Shown: positions 43,265 through 51,236 of the stretch, in pieces | How positions within the stretch are numbered: position 1 is the first letter of the stretch | How the letters are laid out: each line of letters opens with the position of its first letter | Origin: Lewinella sp. IMCC34183 | GTDB lineage: Bacteria > Bacteroidota > Bacteroidia > Chitinophagales > Saprospiraceae | Direction of reading: 5' to 3' | NCBI RefSeq assembly: GCF_003390915.1 | Contig: NZ_QMEM01000001.1 | Coordinates: forward strand, 372,001-436,000 | DNA: 64,000 nucleotides | Made by a program: the position numbers and the translations under genes | The notes under the pieces: model-generated | What the model was told of the DNA's origin: nothing | Databases searched by the model: none | The model's input: only the letters and a program-made list of their open reading frames with translations

Positions 43265-44197
43265 ATGTGGAAAGCCCTCTTCGCCGGACTCATACGTCCT
43301 CTCAGCCTCGTGTGCCTGGGAGTGTTCGTGCTATGGTCGTGTGAGGAAGCGATCGAGCTGGACATCGAAATACCCAAGAGCCGGCTCGTCATCAACTCAA
43401 GCTTCGTCCCCCACCAGCCCGTTTCGCTAACGGTGACGGCGACCCGCCCGCGCGGCGGAGCCGCGGTGACCGAGATATCCGATGCCCAGGTCTCCCTGTT
43501 GGAGGGCAACGAACTGGCCGAGGAACTTACCTACCACCCAAATAAGGAGAGTGGACAAGGCGGGTACTACCGGACACTTGCATTTCGCCCCGAAGTCGGC
43601 CACGATTATACCATTCACGTATCGGTCCCCGGTTACGATCCTGTAACGGCCGTGTCCTCGATCCCCGAGTCGGTGCCGATCCGGGCGCTTTCCGTCTCGG
43701 AACTAAGCCGCCGTACCGAGGCCGGCGAGCAAATTTGCGATTACACCCTTTCGGTTGATTACGCCGACCCGGAAAACGAAACGAATTACTACGATCTGCG
43801 CATCAGCCAGCTGGTCATTCCCTTTGAGGTGAGTGCCGCGGGTGACACGATCCGGCGTACTCCGTATATCAAATCTATCCGCAGCCCGCAGAACCCCGTT
43901 GCGGAGCAACCCACGATTAGCCTCCTACTCCAGGATCGCGGTCCGGCGCCGCCGGTCAACCTGCGGCTCCAGAGTCGCCTGAACCCGGACCGCGAGCTGC
44001 TGGGCCGGGTCGTAGCCGAATTGCGCACGGTCTCGCCCGAGTACTTTTTCTACCAGCGAAGCCTAGCCCTGCCCATCGAATACCCCTCCATGGGGCTTGA
44101 GGAGCCAGTGATTTTCTTCAATAATGTCGAGAGTGGGCTGGGTGTCTTCGCCGGATACAATTCCGTTGAGAAGGACCTTTCCCTCGCGGATCAGTAG
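43265..44197 (+). CDS. DUF4249-family lipoprotein
   Basis: This 310-aa lipoprotein (signal with VFVLWSC, lipid Cys26) belongs to the DUF4249 family that pairs with TonB receptors of this type. After EEAIELDIEIPKSRLVINSSF comes a beta-sandwich-rich chain; family features such as LTVTATRPRGGAAVTEISDA, HPNKESGQGGYYRTL and YDLRISQLVIPFEV are visible. By analogy with SusD-like partners it may bind substrate at the surface for the receptor, though this is not established for the family. A TATTTTTA box lies eight bases before the ATG. Confidence 0.85.
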   Translation: MWKALFAGLIRPLSLVCLGVFVLWSCEEAIELDIEIPKSRLVINSSFVPHQPVSLTVTATRPRGGAAVTEISDAQVSLLEGNELAEELTYHPNKESGQGGYYRTLAFRPEVGHDYTIHVSVPGYDPVTAVSSIPESVPIRALSVSELSRRTEAGEQICDYTLSVDYADPENETNYYDLRISQLVIPFEVSAAGDTIRRTPYIKSIRSPQNPVAEQPTISLLLQDRGPAPPVNLRLQSRLNPDRELLGRVVAELRTVSPEYFFYQRSLALPIEYPSMGLEEPVIFFNNVESGLGVFAGYNSVEKDLSLADQ

Positions 44198-44206
44198 CGC
44201 CCCGCC

Positions 44207-44791
44207 TTATTCGGTTTCTCCGGCCTCCGCCGGTTGATGGAACACTACGAAGGTGCGCGCCCAACGATCGTGCAGGGTCCGGTTCCATGGATCCATGATC
44301 ATCCAGACGGCCGAAAAGGTAGGCAGGTTATTTCCCAGGCTCACGAAGAAATTCTGCTGCAGCGGGAATTCATTGATGTAGTTGCTGTACGACCACACGT
44401 CGTCCACTTCGGCAAAGGAGGGCGACTGCATGACCCGGATGTAAACGAACAGCGTGATGAAGGCCGAGATTGCCCACGGGAGATAGCGGATGAAGCTCTG
44501 GTTGTACGTGATGCGCCGGCGACCGCCCATGGTCACGACCCGCAACCGTAGCGCAGCCTTGCCGGCCGTGCAGCCGAAGTGAGCCTCCGTGAGCGGTTTA
44601 TACAAATGGTAGACCAGCCAGCACGCGATCACGCCGTAGAGCATCGGCTGCTCCACCTGGAAATAGTACATACCATAGACCAGGGGAGAGACCAGGAGAA
44701 AGTCTAGGACGAAGGCCGCAAGGCGGGGTACGAATCCCGCGGTGGGGACAGTAGTGGGGTCGGGAAGTTCCTGGATCGCTTGGGAAGTCAC
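44207..44791 (-). CDS. RDD-family membrane protein
   Basis: This 194-aa inner-membrane protein has an RDD domain: AGFVPRLAAFVLDFLLVSPL (Arg/Asp motif in helix 1) and GKAALRLRVV after helix 2, with about four helices. Some RDD proteins are Na+/H+ antiporters or accessory transport proteins; no specific role can be given. It lies downstream of dnaG on the same strand (22 bases) and is convergent with the DUF4249 gene, nine bases apart. Confidence 0.8.
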   Translation of the reverse strand: MTSQAIQELPDPTTVPTAGFVPRLAAFVLDFLLVSPLVYGMYYFQVEQPMLYGVIACWLVYHLYKPLTEAHFGCTAGKAALRLRVVTMGGRRRITYNQSFIRYLPWAISAFITLFVYIRVMQSPSFAEVDDVWSYSNYINEFPLQQNFFVSLGNNLPTFSAVWMIMDPWNRTLHDRWARTFVVFHQPAEAGETE

Positions 44792-44813
44792 GCGCAGTTG
44801 GGATTAATCAGAA

Positions 44814-46877
44814 TTACCGGCTCAAAACTACGGTACCCAGTTCCTTTGCCAGGGAGATCCGCATTTCGTCCAGTTTCATCTGCACTTTCATGTGGGTTTT
44901 CAGCTTCTCGAAGTTTCCCTCGCGCTGGTACCGGGCGATAAGCAAAGTATTCTCCTTGCCCTTGCGTTCGATCTTCTCCATACGGAATATGCGTAGGAAC
45001 AGTTCGGCGGCAAGGCGTTGATTTTCGTCCGGCATCTTCTGGCTCAGCCGCAGGCCGTACTTCTCCTGCCAGTTGGGGCTATAGGTGTAGGGACTTGTCA
45101 CGGCTTCCGTGGCCAGTTGCCGGATGCGTTCGTCGGCGTGACGGGTGTACCAGTCGGGGTCCGGTGCACCGCCGGTGGAGCGCAGGTGATCGGTTACCTG
45201 CTCTACGGCTTCCCGGTAGGTGGCCACGTCGAAATCGCCCAGCAGGTCGGCCACGTTGGCGGTCAGGAATCCGGCGATGGTCGTCTTCGTCGGCTCGTCG
45301 TACCACTTGTGGCCGTCGCGCACGAGCAGGTGGACGAAGTGTTGCTCCTGGTGTCCGTGGCCGATTTCTGGCTGCCGGGGTTCGGCGGCGGGACTACCTG
45401 CAACGGGAGGCGGCGCGCCACCGGCGGCCACGGGCCCCGGATCGTCGCTGGACGTGTCCAGCCAGGCGGGTTCGCTCAGCCCCCCCCAGTCATCCTCGGA
45501 GGTTGGGGGCGGCGGGGCGGAGGTCCCGCCGGAGCTACGCGCCTGCCGCCGCTGCTCTCGCTCAGCGGCCTTTTTGCGTTCGCTGCGGTGGTCCGCGATG
45601 GCACCGTTTACGAGGCCGACGAGCAGGCTCTCGTCGATCCCGAGTTTGGCACTGAACTGCTGGAGGTACCCCGCCCGTTTCAGCGGGTCCGTGACTAGGG
45701 CGAGCGTGCTGCTGATGTCCCGGATCGCCGCGCTGCGCGCGGCGACGTCGTCGCCCGCTTCCTCGAGCAGGATGTCGGCTTTGAAGAACAGGAAATCCTT
45801 GCGGGCATCCGTCAGGTACTGCTCGAATACAGTGACCCCGACCTCCTGCATGTAGCCGTCGGGATCTTTTCCCTCCGGCAGCACTACCACGCGCACATTG
45901 AGGTCGGCGGACAGCAGTACGTCCACGCCGCGCAGGGCTGCCTTGACCCCGGCCTTGTCGCCGTCGTAGAGGAGCGTAACGTTCTCCGTGAAGCGCTTTA
46001 CCAGCTTGGCCTGCCCGGCGGTCAGGCTGGTACCCGACGTGGCCACTACGTTGCGGATGCCGCTCTGGTACAGGCTGATGACGTCGGTGTAGCCCTCCAC
46101 CATGAAGATGTTATCGAGCTTTCGGACGGCCTGCCGTGCCTGGTACATTCCATAGAGGACGTCGGACTTATGGTAGACCTCGGTTTCCGGACTGTTGATG
46201 TACTTCGGTGCCTTGACGTCCTTTTTAAGTATCCGTCCGGCGAAGGCGATGGGCTTTCCGGCCAGGTTGTGGATCGTGAACATGACCCGGTCCCTGAAGA
46301 AATCGCGTCCGTTGCGGACCAGTCCGAGCTTCTCCAGCTGATCCTCCCCAAATCCGGCCGCCGTAGCCGCCTGCAGGAGACCGTCGCGCTGGTTGGGAGC
46401 GTAGCCCAGCCCGAACGTTTCGATCGCTTCCTTGCGGAATCCACGGGCGCGGAAATAGCTCAGGGCGATACTCTTGCCTTCGTCCGTATCCAGCAATTGC
46501 TCGGCGTAGTACTTGCGGGCGAAGTCGTTGGCGATGAGGAGGCTGTCGCGTTCCTGAAGCTCGGCGCGTACTTCCTCGCTTACTTCCGTTTCCTCCAGCT
46601 TGATATTGTACTTGCGCGCAATCCAGCGGATTGCATCGGGAAAACTGAGCTGTTCCAGCTCCATCAGGAACTTTACCGGGTCACCTCCTACCCCACAACC
46701 GAAACACTTGTATATATTGCGGGCGGGATTGACGTTGAACGACGGCGTCTTCTCGTTGTGGAACGGGCAAAGGCCCGAGTAGTTATTCCCCCGGCGGCGC
46801 AGATTGACGAAGTCACCCACTACGTCTTCGACGCGTGCGCTATCGATGACCTCCCGTACGCTCTCTTCCGTGATCAT
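44814..46877 (-). CDS. dnaG: DNA primase DnaG
   Basis: DnaG synthesises RNA primers for replication. The 687-aa protein has an N-terminal CHC2 zinc finger (CPFHNEKTPSF ... CFGCGVGGD), a TOPRIM domain (EGYTDVISLYQSGI, and TLLYDGDKAG with the metal-binding DGD), and a C-terminal helicase-binding part. The region about 435-510 is a low-complexity Pro/Ala/Ser linker (REQRRQARSSGGTSAPPPP ...) longer than usual. The start is ATG 46877, with a TACCTTTA box ending four bases before it. It is followed by the RDD gene. Confidence 0.93.
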   Translation of the reverse strand: MITEESVREVIDSARVEDVVGDFVNLRRRGNNYSGLCPFHNEKTPSFNVNPARNIYKCFGCGVGGDPVKFLMELEQLSFPDAIRWIARKYNIKLEETEVSEEVRAELQERDSLLIANDFARKYYAEQLLDTDEGKSIALSYFRARGFRKEAIETFGLGYAPNQRDGLLQAATAAGFGEDQLEKLGLVRNGRDFFRDRVMFTIHNLAGKPIAFAGRILKKDVKAPKYINSPETEVYHKSDVLYGMYQARQAVRKLDNIFMVEGYTDVISLYQSGIRNVVATSGTSLTAGQAKLVKRFTENVTLLYDGDKAGVKAALRGVDVLLSADLNVRVVVLPEGKDPDGYMQEVGVTVFEQYLTDARKDFLFFKADILLEEAGDDVAARSAAIRDISSTLALVTDPLKRAGYLQQFSAKLGIDESLLVGLVNGAIADHRSERKKAAEREQRRQARSSGGTSAPPPPTSEDDWGGLSEPAWLDTSSDDPGPVAAGGAPPPVAGSPAAEPRQPEIGHGHQEQHFVHLLVRDGHKWYDEPTKTTIAGFLTANVADLLGDFDVATYREAVEQVTDHLRSTGGAPDPDWYTRHADERIRQLATEAVTSPYTYSPNWQEKYGLRLSQKMPDENQRLAAELFLRIFRMEKIERKGKENTLLIARYQREGNFEKLKTHMKVQMKLDEMRISLAKELGTVVLSR

Positions 46878-46881
46878 GCGG

Positions 46882-46889
46882 TAAAGGTA
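46882..46889 (-). promoter_or_regulatory. TACCTTTA -7 element for dnaG
   Basis: A one-mismatch match to TAnnTTTG, four bases before the dnaG ATG, again predicting a near-leaderless transcript. Confidence 0.5.
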
Positions 46890-47010
46890 CGGATAATGTT
46901 AGTCGGCTGAATGTCAGTAGTTGGCCAGGATGCAGAACGTAACCGTTTGAAGGCCAGTACGTTTAAAGAATTATTAACCTAATTTCAAGGTCAAACGCAC
47001 ATACTTTTTG

Positions 47011-47134
47011 CGCCGCCGTTTGTCTTATAGGTAAATAGCGGAGCGACCCGCCACCGTCGCAAGAATTAATGGGTGTTCTCATAGTGTGTGGACTGTCCCG
47101 ACGACCTTTAGGCTCGTTCGGGGCAGTTTTTTTT
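47011..47134 (+). ncRNA. candidate small RNA between dnaG and the anti-sigma gene
   Basis: The plus strand ends at 47092-47134 in a textbook intrinsic terminator, but no plus-strand protein gene lies upstream (dnaG starts on the minus strand at 46877). GCGAC/GTCGC (near 47042-47060) forms a second hairpin. The 5' end is uncertain: a TA-N3-TTTG sequence at 47002-47010 has one base more than the consensus. It does not look like 4.5S, 6S or RNase P RNA to me. Tentative. Confidence 0.3.
47092..47134 (+). terminator. intrinsic terminator without an upstream plus-strand gene
   Basis: ACTGTCCCGACGA (47092-47104) pairs with TCGTTCGGGGCAGT (about 47114-47127, one G-U and one bulge) and is followed by eight T. 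The T-tract is on the plus strand only, so it does not serve the convergent anti-sigma gene, whose stop abuts it. Confidence 0.75.
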
Positions 47135-47963
47135 ATGAGCCCACCTCACCAAGGACCTGCAGCTGGGTCAGGTCGGGCTGGGGCTGTCCGCCAGTGTCCT
47201 CCAGCGTGATGGCGAAGGCGGCGGCATTGGCTACGAAGGGGACCGAGAGGAGCTCGTCATTTGTAAGTCCGGTATCGAGTACGCCCAGGTCCTGGGGCCC
47301 TTCCGCATCGATGGCCCAGAGCTGGTACTGCTTGCCGGTAGGCGGTGCGGGCAGGTTAGAGGCGGCGAAGAGCACGGTTCCCTCCTGTTGGTTGTAGAAC
47401 ACCACGGCCCGGCTATCGGGCGCGTTGTCGGTACCGGCCAGTACGATACCCCGGGTATCGGGGTCGGTGAGGACCTGGATTTGCTGTTGGTCGGCCTGGT
47501 AGTCGGCGGCGATTTGGTTACACTCGCTTTCCAGGGTGGAAAGTTCGCTTTCGAGGGTGCCGAGGCGTTCGGCCTGATCCTGGCTCTGGAAGAAGAAGTA
47601 GAGCAGACCGGCCAGGGCGAGCGCCAGCAGCAGGGCAAGGGTCCAGAGGCCCCAGGCGGGCGCACCGCTGGAAGTAGGCGTGGGTGCTGCTGCGGCAGGT
47701 TGGTTGGCCGGGGGCGGTGGGGTGGCCACCGCGGCGGGCTGGATCTGGCTGAGTACGTTGGTGAGCACCGCGGGGTTAGGCGGGGTAGCCTCGCCGCGCA
47801 GTAAGCTGTATTCCTCGAGGGCTAGCTCAATCTGCTCAATCTCCGAACGCACTTCCGGATACTCGTCCGCATACGCTTCCACTCGCCGGCGTTCGCCGGG
47901 AGAAAGACGGTCGAGAACGTATAGTTCCAGAACGCCGGAGTTTATGTATGCTGAAAGGTCCAA
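47133..47963 (-). CDS. RskA-like anti-sigma factor
   Basis: This 276-aa single-pass membrane protein has an N-terminal cytoplasmic anti-sigma part (LELYVLDRLSPGERRRVEAY, typical of RskA), a Pro/Ala linker, a helix at about 104-124 (WGLWTLALLLALALAGLLYF) and a coiled coil. A periplasmic RskA C-terminal domain closes it (RAVVFYNQQEGTVLFAASNL, PAPPTGKQYQLWAID, NAAAFAITLE). It should hold the adjacent ECF sigma inactive until regulated proteolysis. It is encoded 13 bases after the sigma gene. Confidence 0.88.
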   Translation of the reverse strand: MDLSAYINSGVLELYVLDRLSPGERRRVEAYADEYPEVRSEIEQIELALEEYSLLRGEATPPNPAVLTNVLSQIQPAAVATPPPPANQPAAAAPTPTSSGAPAWGLWTLALLLALALAGLLYFFFQSQDQAERLGTLESELSTLESECNQIAADYQADQQQIQVLTDPDTRGIVLAGTDNAPDSRAVVFYNQQEGTVLFAASNLPAPPTGKQYQLWAIDAEGPQDLGVLDTGLTNDELLSVPFVANAAAFAITLEDTGGQPQPDLTQLQVLGEVGS

Positions 47964-47976
47964 AGTAGGGGTACGG

Positions 47977-48564
47977 TTACATGATTGAATTTAACAGACT
48001 GACAAGTAGGACGATTAACTCACTGCGGAGGATCTCACGCAGCTTTTGCAGGGCACGCCGGGACCGGGTCTTGACCGTGCCCAGGGGCAAGTCAAGAGCC
48101 TCGGCGGCTTCTGCTTGGGTGTAATCTTTGAAGTAGAGCAGGTCGATGATTGACCTATAGTTCGGGTCGAGTTGGTTGATCACCTTCGCAAGCCCGATGT
48201 GCTCGACAGACATTGTCTCGCTGTTGTTGCGATTAATTACGACAACATCGAGTTCATCGGTTTTGCTGGACTTGCGGTAGGACTTGCTGCGAACCCGGTC
48301 TATAGCGGCATTTCGGGCGATACGGGCCATCCAGGTGAAGAGCCGGCTCTTGCTGGTTTCGTACTGCCCGATGTTGTCCCAGATGCGCATCAGGACGTCC
48401 TGCAGGACTTCCTCGGCGACCTGCTGCTCGGTGACGATTTGGCTGATTATGTTGTTCAGTGCCCCGCCGTAGTGGTCAAACAGATAGCGCATTCCAGACT
48501 CATCCTTCCGTAGAAGGAGGTCTAGCAATACGTCCTGTCTGTCTTTACCAGCCGATGCGGACAT
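47977..48564 (-). CDS. ECF RNA polymerase sigma-70 factor (SigK/RskA pair)
   Basis: This 195-aa sigma factor has region 2 (GMRYLFDHYGGALNNIISQI, QQVAEEVLQDVLMRIWDNI) and region 4 (LDPNYRSIIDLLYFKDYTQA, EAAEALDLPLGTVKTRSRRA). It belongs to the group controlled by RskA-type anti-sigma proteins, whose gene follows it by 13 bases. A near-perfect AT-rich hairpin lies upstream at 48598-48624. Target genes unknown; the divergent lytic transglycosylase gene may be one (inference). Confidence 0.9.
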   Translation of the reverse strand: MSASAGKDRQDVLLDLLLRKDESGMRYLFDHYGGALNNIISQIVTEQQVAEEVLQDVLMRIWDNIGQYETSKSRLFTWMARIARNAAIDRVRSKSYRKSSKTDELDVVVINRNNSETMSVEHIGLAKVINQLDPNYRSIIDLLYFKDYTQAEAAEALDLPLGTVKTRSRRALQKLREILRSELIVLLVSLLNSIM

Positions 48565-48597
48565 TGATGAAATCAGTTGAGGCGGCGGTGCGCGGGT

Positions 48598-48624
48598 GCA
48601 GAAATTTTTTCAAAAATTTTCTGC
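48598..48624. promoter_or_regulatory. AT-rich inverted repeat in the divergent sigma/transglycosylase region
   Basis: GCAGAAATTTTT and AAAAATTTTCTGC are complementary apart from one extra T, around a short spacer. It lies 34 bases upstream of the sigma ATG and 111 bases before the transglycosylase ATG. It could be an operator or leader hairpin. Confidence 0.35.
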
Positions 48625-48681
48625 GGGCACGGCAAATTATCTTCCTGTAGGCTCAGTTACCTGCGACAGTTGGGGTCGATT

Positions 48682-48689
48682 TACCTTTG
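48682..48689 (+). promoter_or_regulatory. TACCTTTG -7 promoter element for the lytic transglycosylase
   Basis: Exact TAnnTTTG match, 45 bases before the ATG at 48735. Confidence 0.5.
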
Positions 48690-48734
48690 TGAGGGGTAGT
48701 TTCCCGGCCTGACGCGCCACAATGTAATAAAATT

Positions 48735-49673
48735 ATGAAAGCAATATTCAGCGGTATCGGTGTCGGCGCCCTATTTCTCGTCGGCTGGCTCATTCTGCTG
48801 AGCACCGGCACGAGCGTGTTCCCGGCCTCCACCGCACCCGCGGCCGCGCCCCGCGACTCCTTTCCTCCGGGCCACCTTCCCCAGCGGGTAGAGCCCATGG
48901 ACCTCGCCGGGCCCTTTACGTTCGCCGGCGAACCCCTGCCCCTGGACAACTTCGACGTGCGGGAACGGCTGGACCTGGAGCTTATGCGCAACGCCTACTT
49001 CCACCGCAACACCCTGTTGCTCCTCAAGCGGCGGGCCCGCTACTTTCCCACCATCGAGCGGGTGCTGCGCGAAGAGGGCCTGCCCGACGACCTCAAGTAC
49101 CTGGCCGCCGCCGAAAGCACCCTTGACGAGGCAGTCAGCCCCGCAGGTGCCAAGGGGGTATGGCAGCTTATGGCCCCGACCGGTCGAGCGTTTGGCCTAA
49201 CCATTAACGACCAGGTCGACGAACGCTACGACCTCGAGAAAGCCACGCGGGCAGCGGCGGCCTATCTCAAAGATTACTATGCGCAGTTCGGCGACTGGAA
49301 GAAAGTCGCCGCGGCCTACAACATGGGGGGACCCAACCTCAAAAAATGGCTGGAACGGCAGCAGGCCGAGGAGCTCTACGATCTCGACATCAACAACGAA
49401 ACCATGCAGTACCTTTTCCGCATCGTAGCCATCAAGTACATCATGGAGGAGCCCGAGAAGTTCGGGTACCACGTCCCGGCCGCCGCCAACTACCCCGCCC
49501 TGGACGACTACCGTACCGTCACCGTTTCCCGCTCCATAGACAACCTCGGCACGTTTGCCCGCGAACAGGGCACCACCTACCGGATGCTGAAGCTTTATAA
49601 TCCCTGGCTGATCACCGGCGACCTCGACGTGCCGTCGGGCACCACCTGCGACCTGCGTATTCCCAATCCCTGA
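48735..49673 (+). CDS. membrane-anchored lytic transglycosylase (MltD-like SLT domain)
   Basis: This peptidoglycan lyase of 312 aa has an N-terminal membrane anchor or signal (about 5-25) and an SLT domain (about 105-235). The catalytic Glu is in KYLAAAESTLDEAV (E127), with AVSPAGAKGVWQLMAPTGRA, RAAAAYLKDYYAQFGDW and VAAAYNMGGPNL. The C-terminal about 50 residues (YRTVTVSRSIDNLGTFAREQ and DLRIPNP) look like a single degenerate LysM-like module. It stands 11 bases before the GH3-auxin-type gene, so they may be co-transcribed. Confidence 0.87.
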   Translation: MKAIFSGIGVGALFLVGWLILLSTGTSVFPASTAPAAAPRDSFPPGHLPQRVEPMDLAGPFTFAGEPLPLDNFDVRERLDLELMRNAYFHRNTLLLLKRRARYFPTIERVLREEGLPDDLKYLAAAESTLDEAVSPAGAKGVWQLMAPTGRAFGLTINDQVDERYDLEKATRAAAAYLKDYYAQFGDWKKVAAAYNMGGPNLKKWLERQQAEELYDLDINNETMQYLFRIVAIKYIMEEPEKFGYHVPAAANYPALDDYRTVTVSRSIDNLGTFAREQGTTYRMLKLYNPWLITGDLDVPSGTTCDLRIPNP

Positions 49674-49684
49674 ACCCCGTCGCC

Positions 49685-51172
49685 ATGCCGCTACGTTCCT
49701 CCCTCCTGCGCCCATACGCCTCCTACGTCCGTCGCCGGCTCCACCGCCGCGCCGGGCTCGCCGTGGAACTGCAGGAGGAGATCCGCCGCGAACTGGTGCG
49801 TACGGCCCGGGACACCGCTTACGGCCGCGACCACGACTTCGGGGCCATACGGTCCTACGCCGACTACCGCGAACGGGTGCCGATCGGCGACTACGAAGAT
49901 TTCCGGCCCTACGCCGACCGGATCAAGGCCGGGGAGGCCGACGTAAGCTGGCCCGGGCGGCCCCGCTACCTGGCCAAGACCAGCGGAACGACCAGCGGCG
50001 TCAAGTACATCCCCATCACCCGCGAGAGCCTGCCGAATCACTTTGGTTCGGCCCGCAATGCCCTGTTCAACTACGTGGGCGAAACGGGCCACGCCCGCTG
50101 GCTCGACGGCAAGATGATCTTCCTCAGCGGCAGCCCGGAAATGGGCGATACCCACGGCATACCGACCGGCCGGCTTTCCGGGATCGTCAATCACGTCGTC
50201 CCGGCCTGGCTGCGCACCAACCAGCTGCCCAGCTACGCCACCAACTGCATCGAGGACTGGGAGACCAAGCTCGACGCGATCGTAGAGGAAACCCGCACCG
50301 CCGACTTGCGCCTGATCAGTGGCATCCCCCCCTGGATCCAGATGTACTACGAACGCCTGCTGGCCCGTACCGGCAAGGATACGGTACGGGAGGTTTTTCC
50401 CAACTTCGAGATGTTCGTTTACGGCGGAGTCAACTTCGAGCCCTACCGCCAAAGCCTCGAACGGCTGGTGGGTGCCCGTATTCCCAGCGTAGAGACCTAC
50501 CCGGCCAGCGAGGGGTTCATCGCCTTTCAGGATAGCCAGACGGCACCCGGCCTGCTGCTGAACACGGGCAGTGGCATCTTCTTCGAGTTCGTACCGGCCG
50601 CCGAAGTATTTGACCCCTCCCCCACCCGACTTTCGCTCGGGCAGGTCCAAACGGGGGTCAATTACGCTATCGTACTATCTACCACGGCGGGACTGTGGGC
50701 GTATAACATCGGCGATACGGTAGAATTTACCAGCCTGACTCCCCACCGTATCCGGGTTACGGGCCGGATCAAACACTTCATCAGCGCCTTTGGCGAGCAC
50801 GTGATCGGCAAAGAGGTAGAGACCGCGTTGCGGGCCGTAGCCGCGCGGCACGCGGCGCAGGTTACTGAATTTACCGTGGCCCCCCAGGTGAGTCCCCCGG
50901 ACGGCCTGCCCTACCACGAGTGGCTGGTGGAGTTCGGAACGCCCCCCGCCGATCCGGTGGCCTTCGCGGCGGATCTCGACCGGGCCATGGTCGGCGAAAA
51001 TCTGTATTACCGCGACCTGATCGACGGCAGGGTACTGCGCCCGCTGGTGGTGACGGCGCTTCCGGCCAACGCGTTCCGGCGCTACATGAAGGCGCAAGGA
51101 AAGCTCGGAGGGCAGAATAAAGTCCCTCGCCTGGCCAATGATCGGCAAATCGCCGACGCACTGCCCCGGTAG
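49685..51172 (+). CDS. GH3 auxin-responsive-promoter-type acyl-adenylating protein
   Basis: This 495-aa protein belongs to the GH3/JAR1 family of acyl-adenylases, not to glycoside hydrolase family 3. It has the AMP-binding motif TSGTTSGVKYIPIT, then VYGGVNFEPYR, YPASEGFIAFQD, and the C-terminal hinge RIKHFISAFGEHVIGKEVE. Plant members conjugate amino acids to acyl hormones; bacterial members are common in Bacteroidota and have no fixed function, though acid-amido synthetase activity is plausible. It follows the lytic transglycosylase by 11 bases. Confidence 0.87.
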   Translation: MPLRSSLLRPYASYVRRRLHRRAGLAVELQEEIRRELVRTARDTAYGRDHDFGAIRSYADYRERVPIGDYEDFRPYADRIKAGEADVSWPGRPRYLAKTSGTTSGVKYIPITRESLPNHFGSARNALFNYVGETGHARWLDGKMIFLSGSPEMGDTHGIPTGRLSGIVNHVVPAWLRTNQLPSYATNCIEDWETKLDAIVEETRTADLRLISGIPPWIQMYYERLLARTGKDTVREVFPNFEMFVYGGVNFEPYRQSLERLVGARIPSVETYPASEGFIAFQDSQTAPGLLLNTGSGIFFEFVPAAEVFDPSPTRLSLGQVQTGVNYAIVLSTTAGLWAYNIGDTVEFTSLTPHRIRVTGRIKHFISAFGEHVIGKEVETALRAVAARHAAQVTEFTVAPQVSPPDGLPYHEWLVEFGTPPADPVAFAADLDRAMVGENLYYRDLIDGRVLRPLVVTALPANAFRRYMKAQGKLGGQNKVPRLANDRQIADALPR

Positions 51173-51236
51173 GCCGGTCGGGATAAAAGAAGGTACCCAA
51201 CGATTGCTTAGCTTAGCGCCGAACCATAAATCCGGT

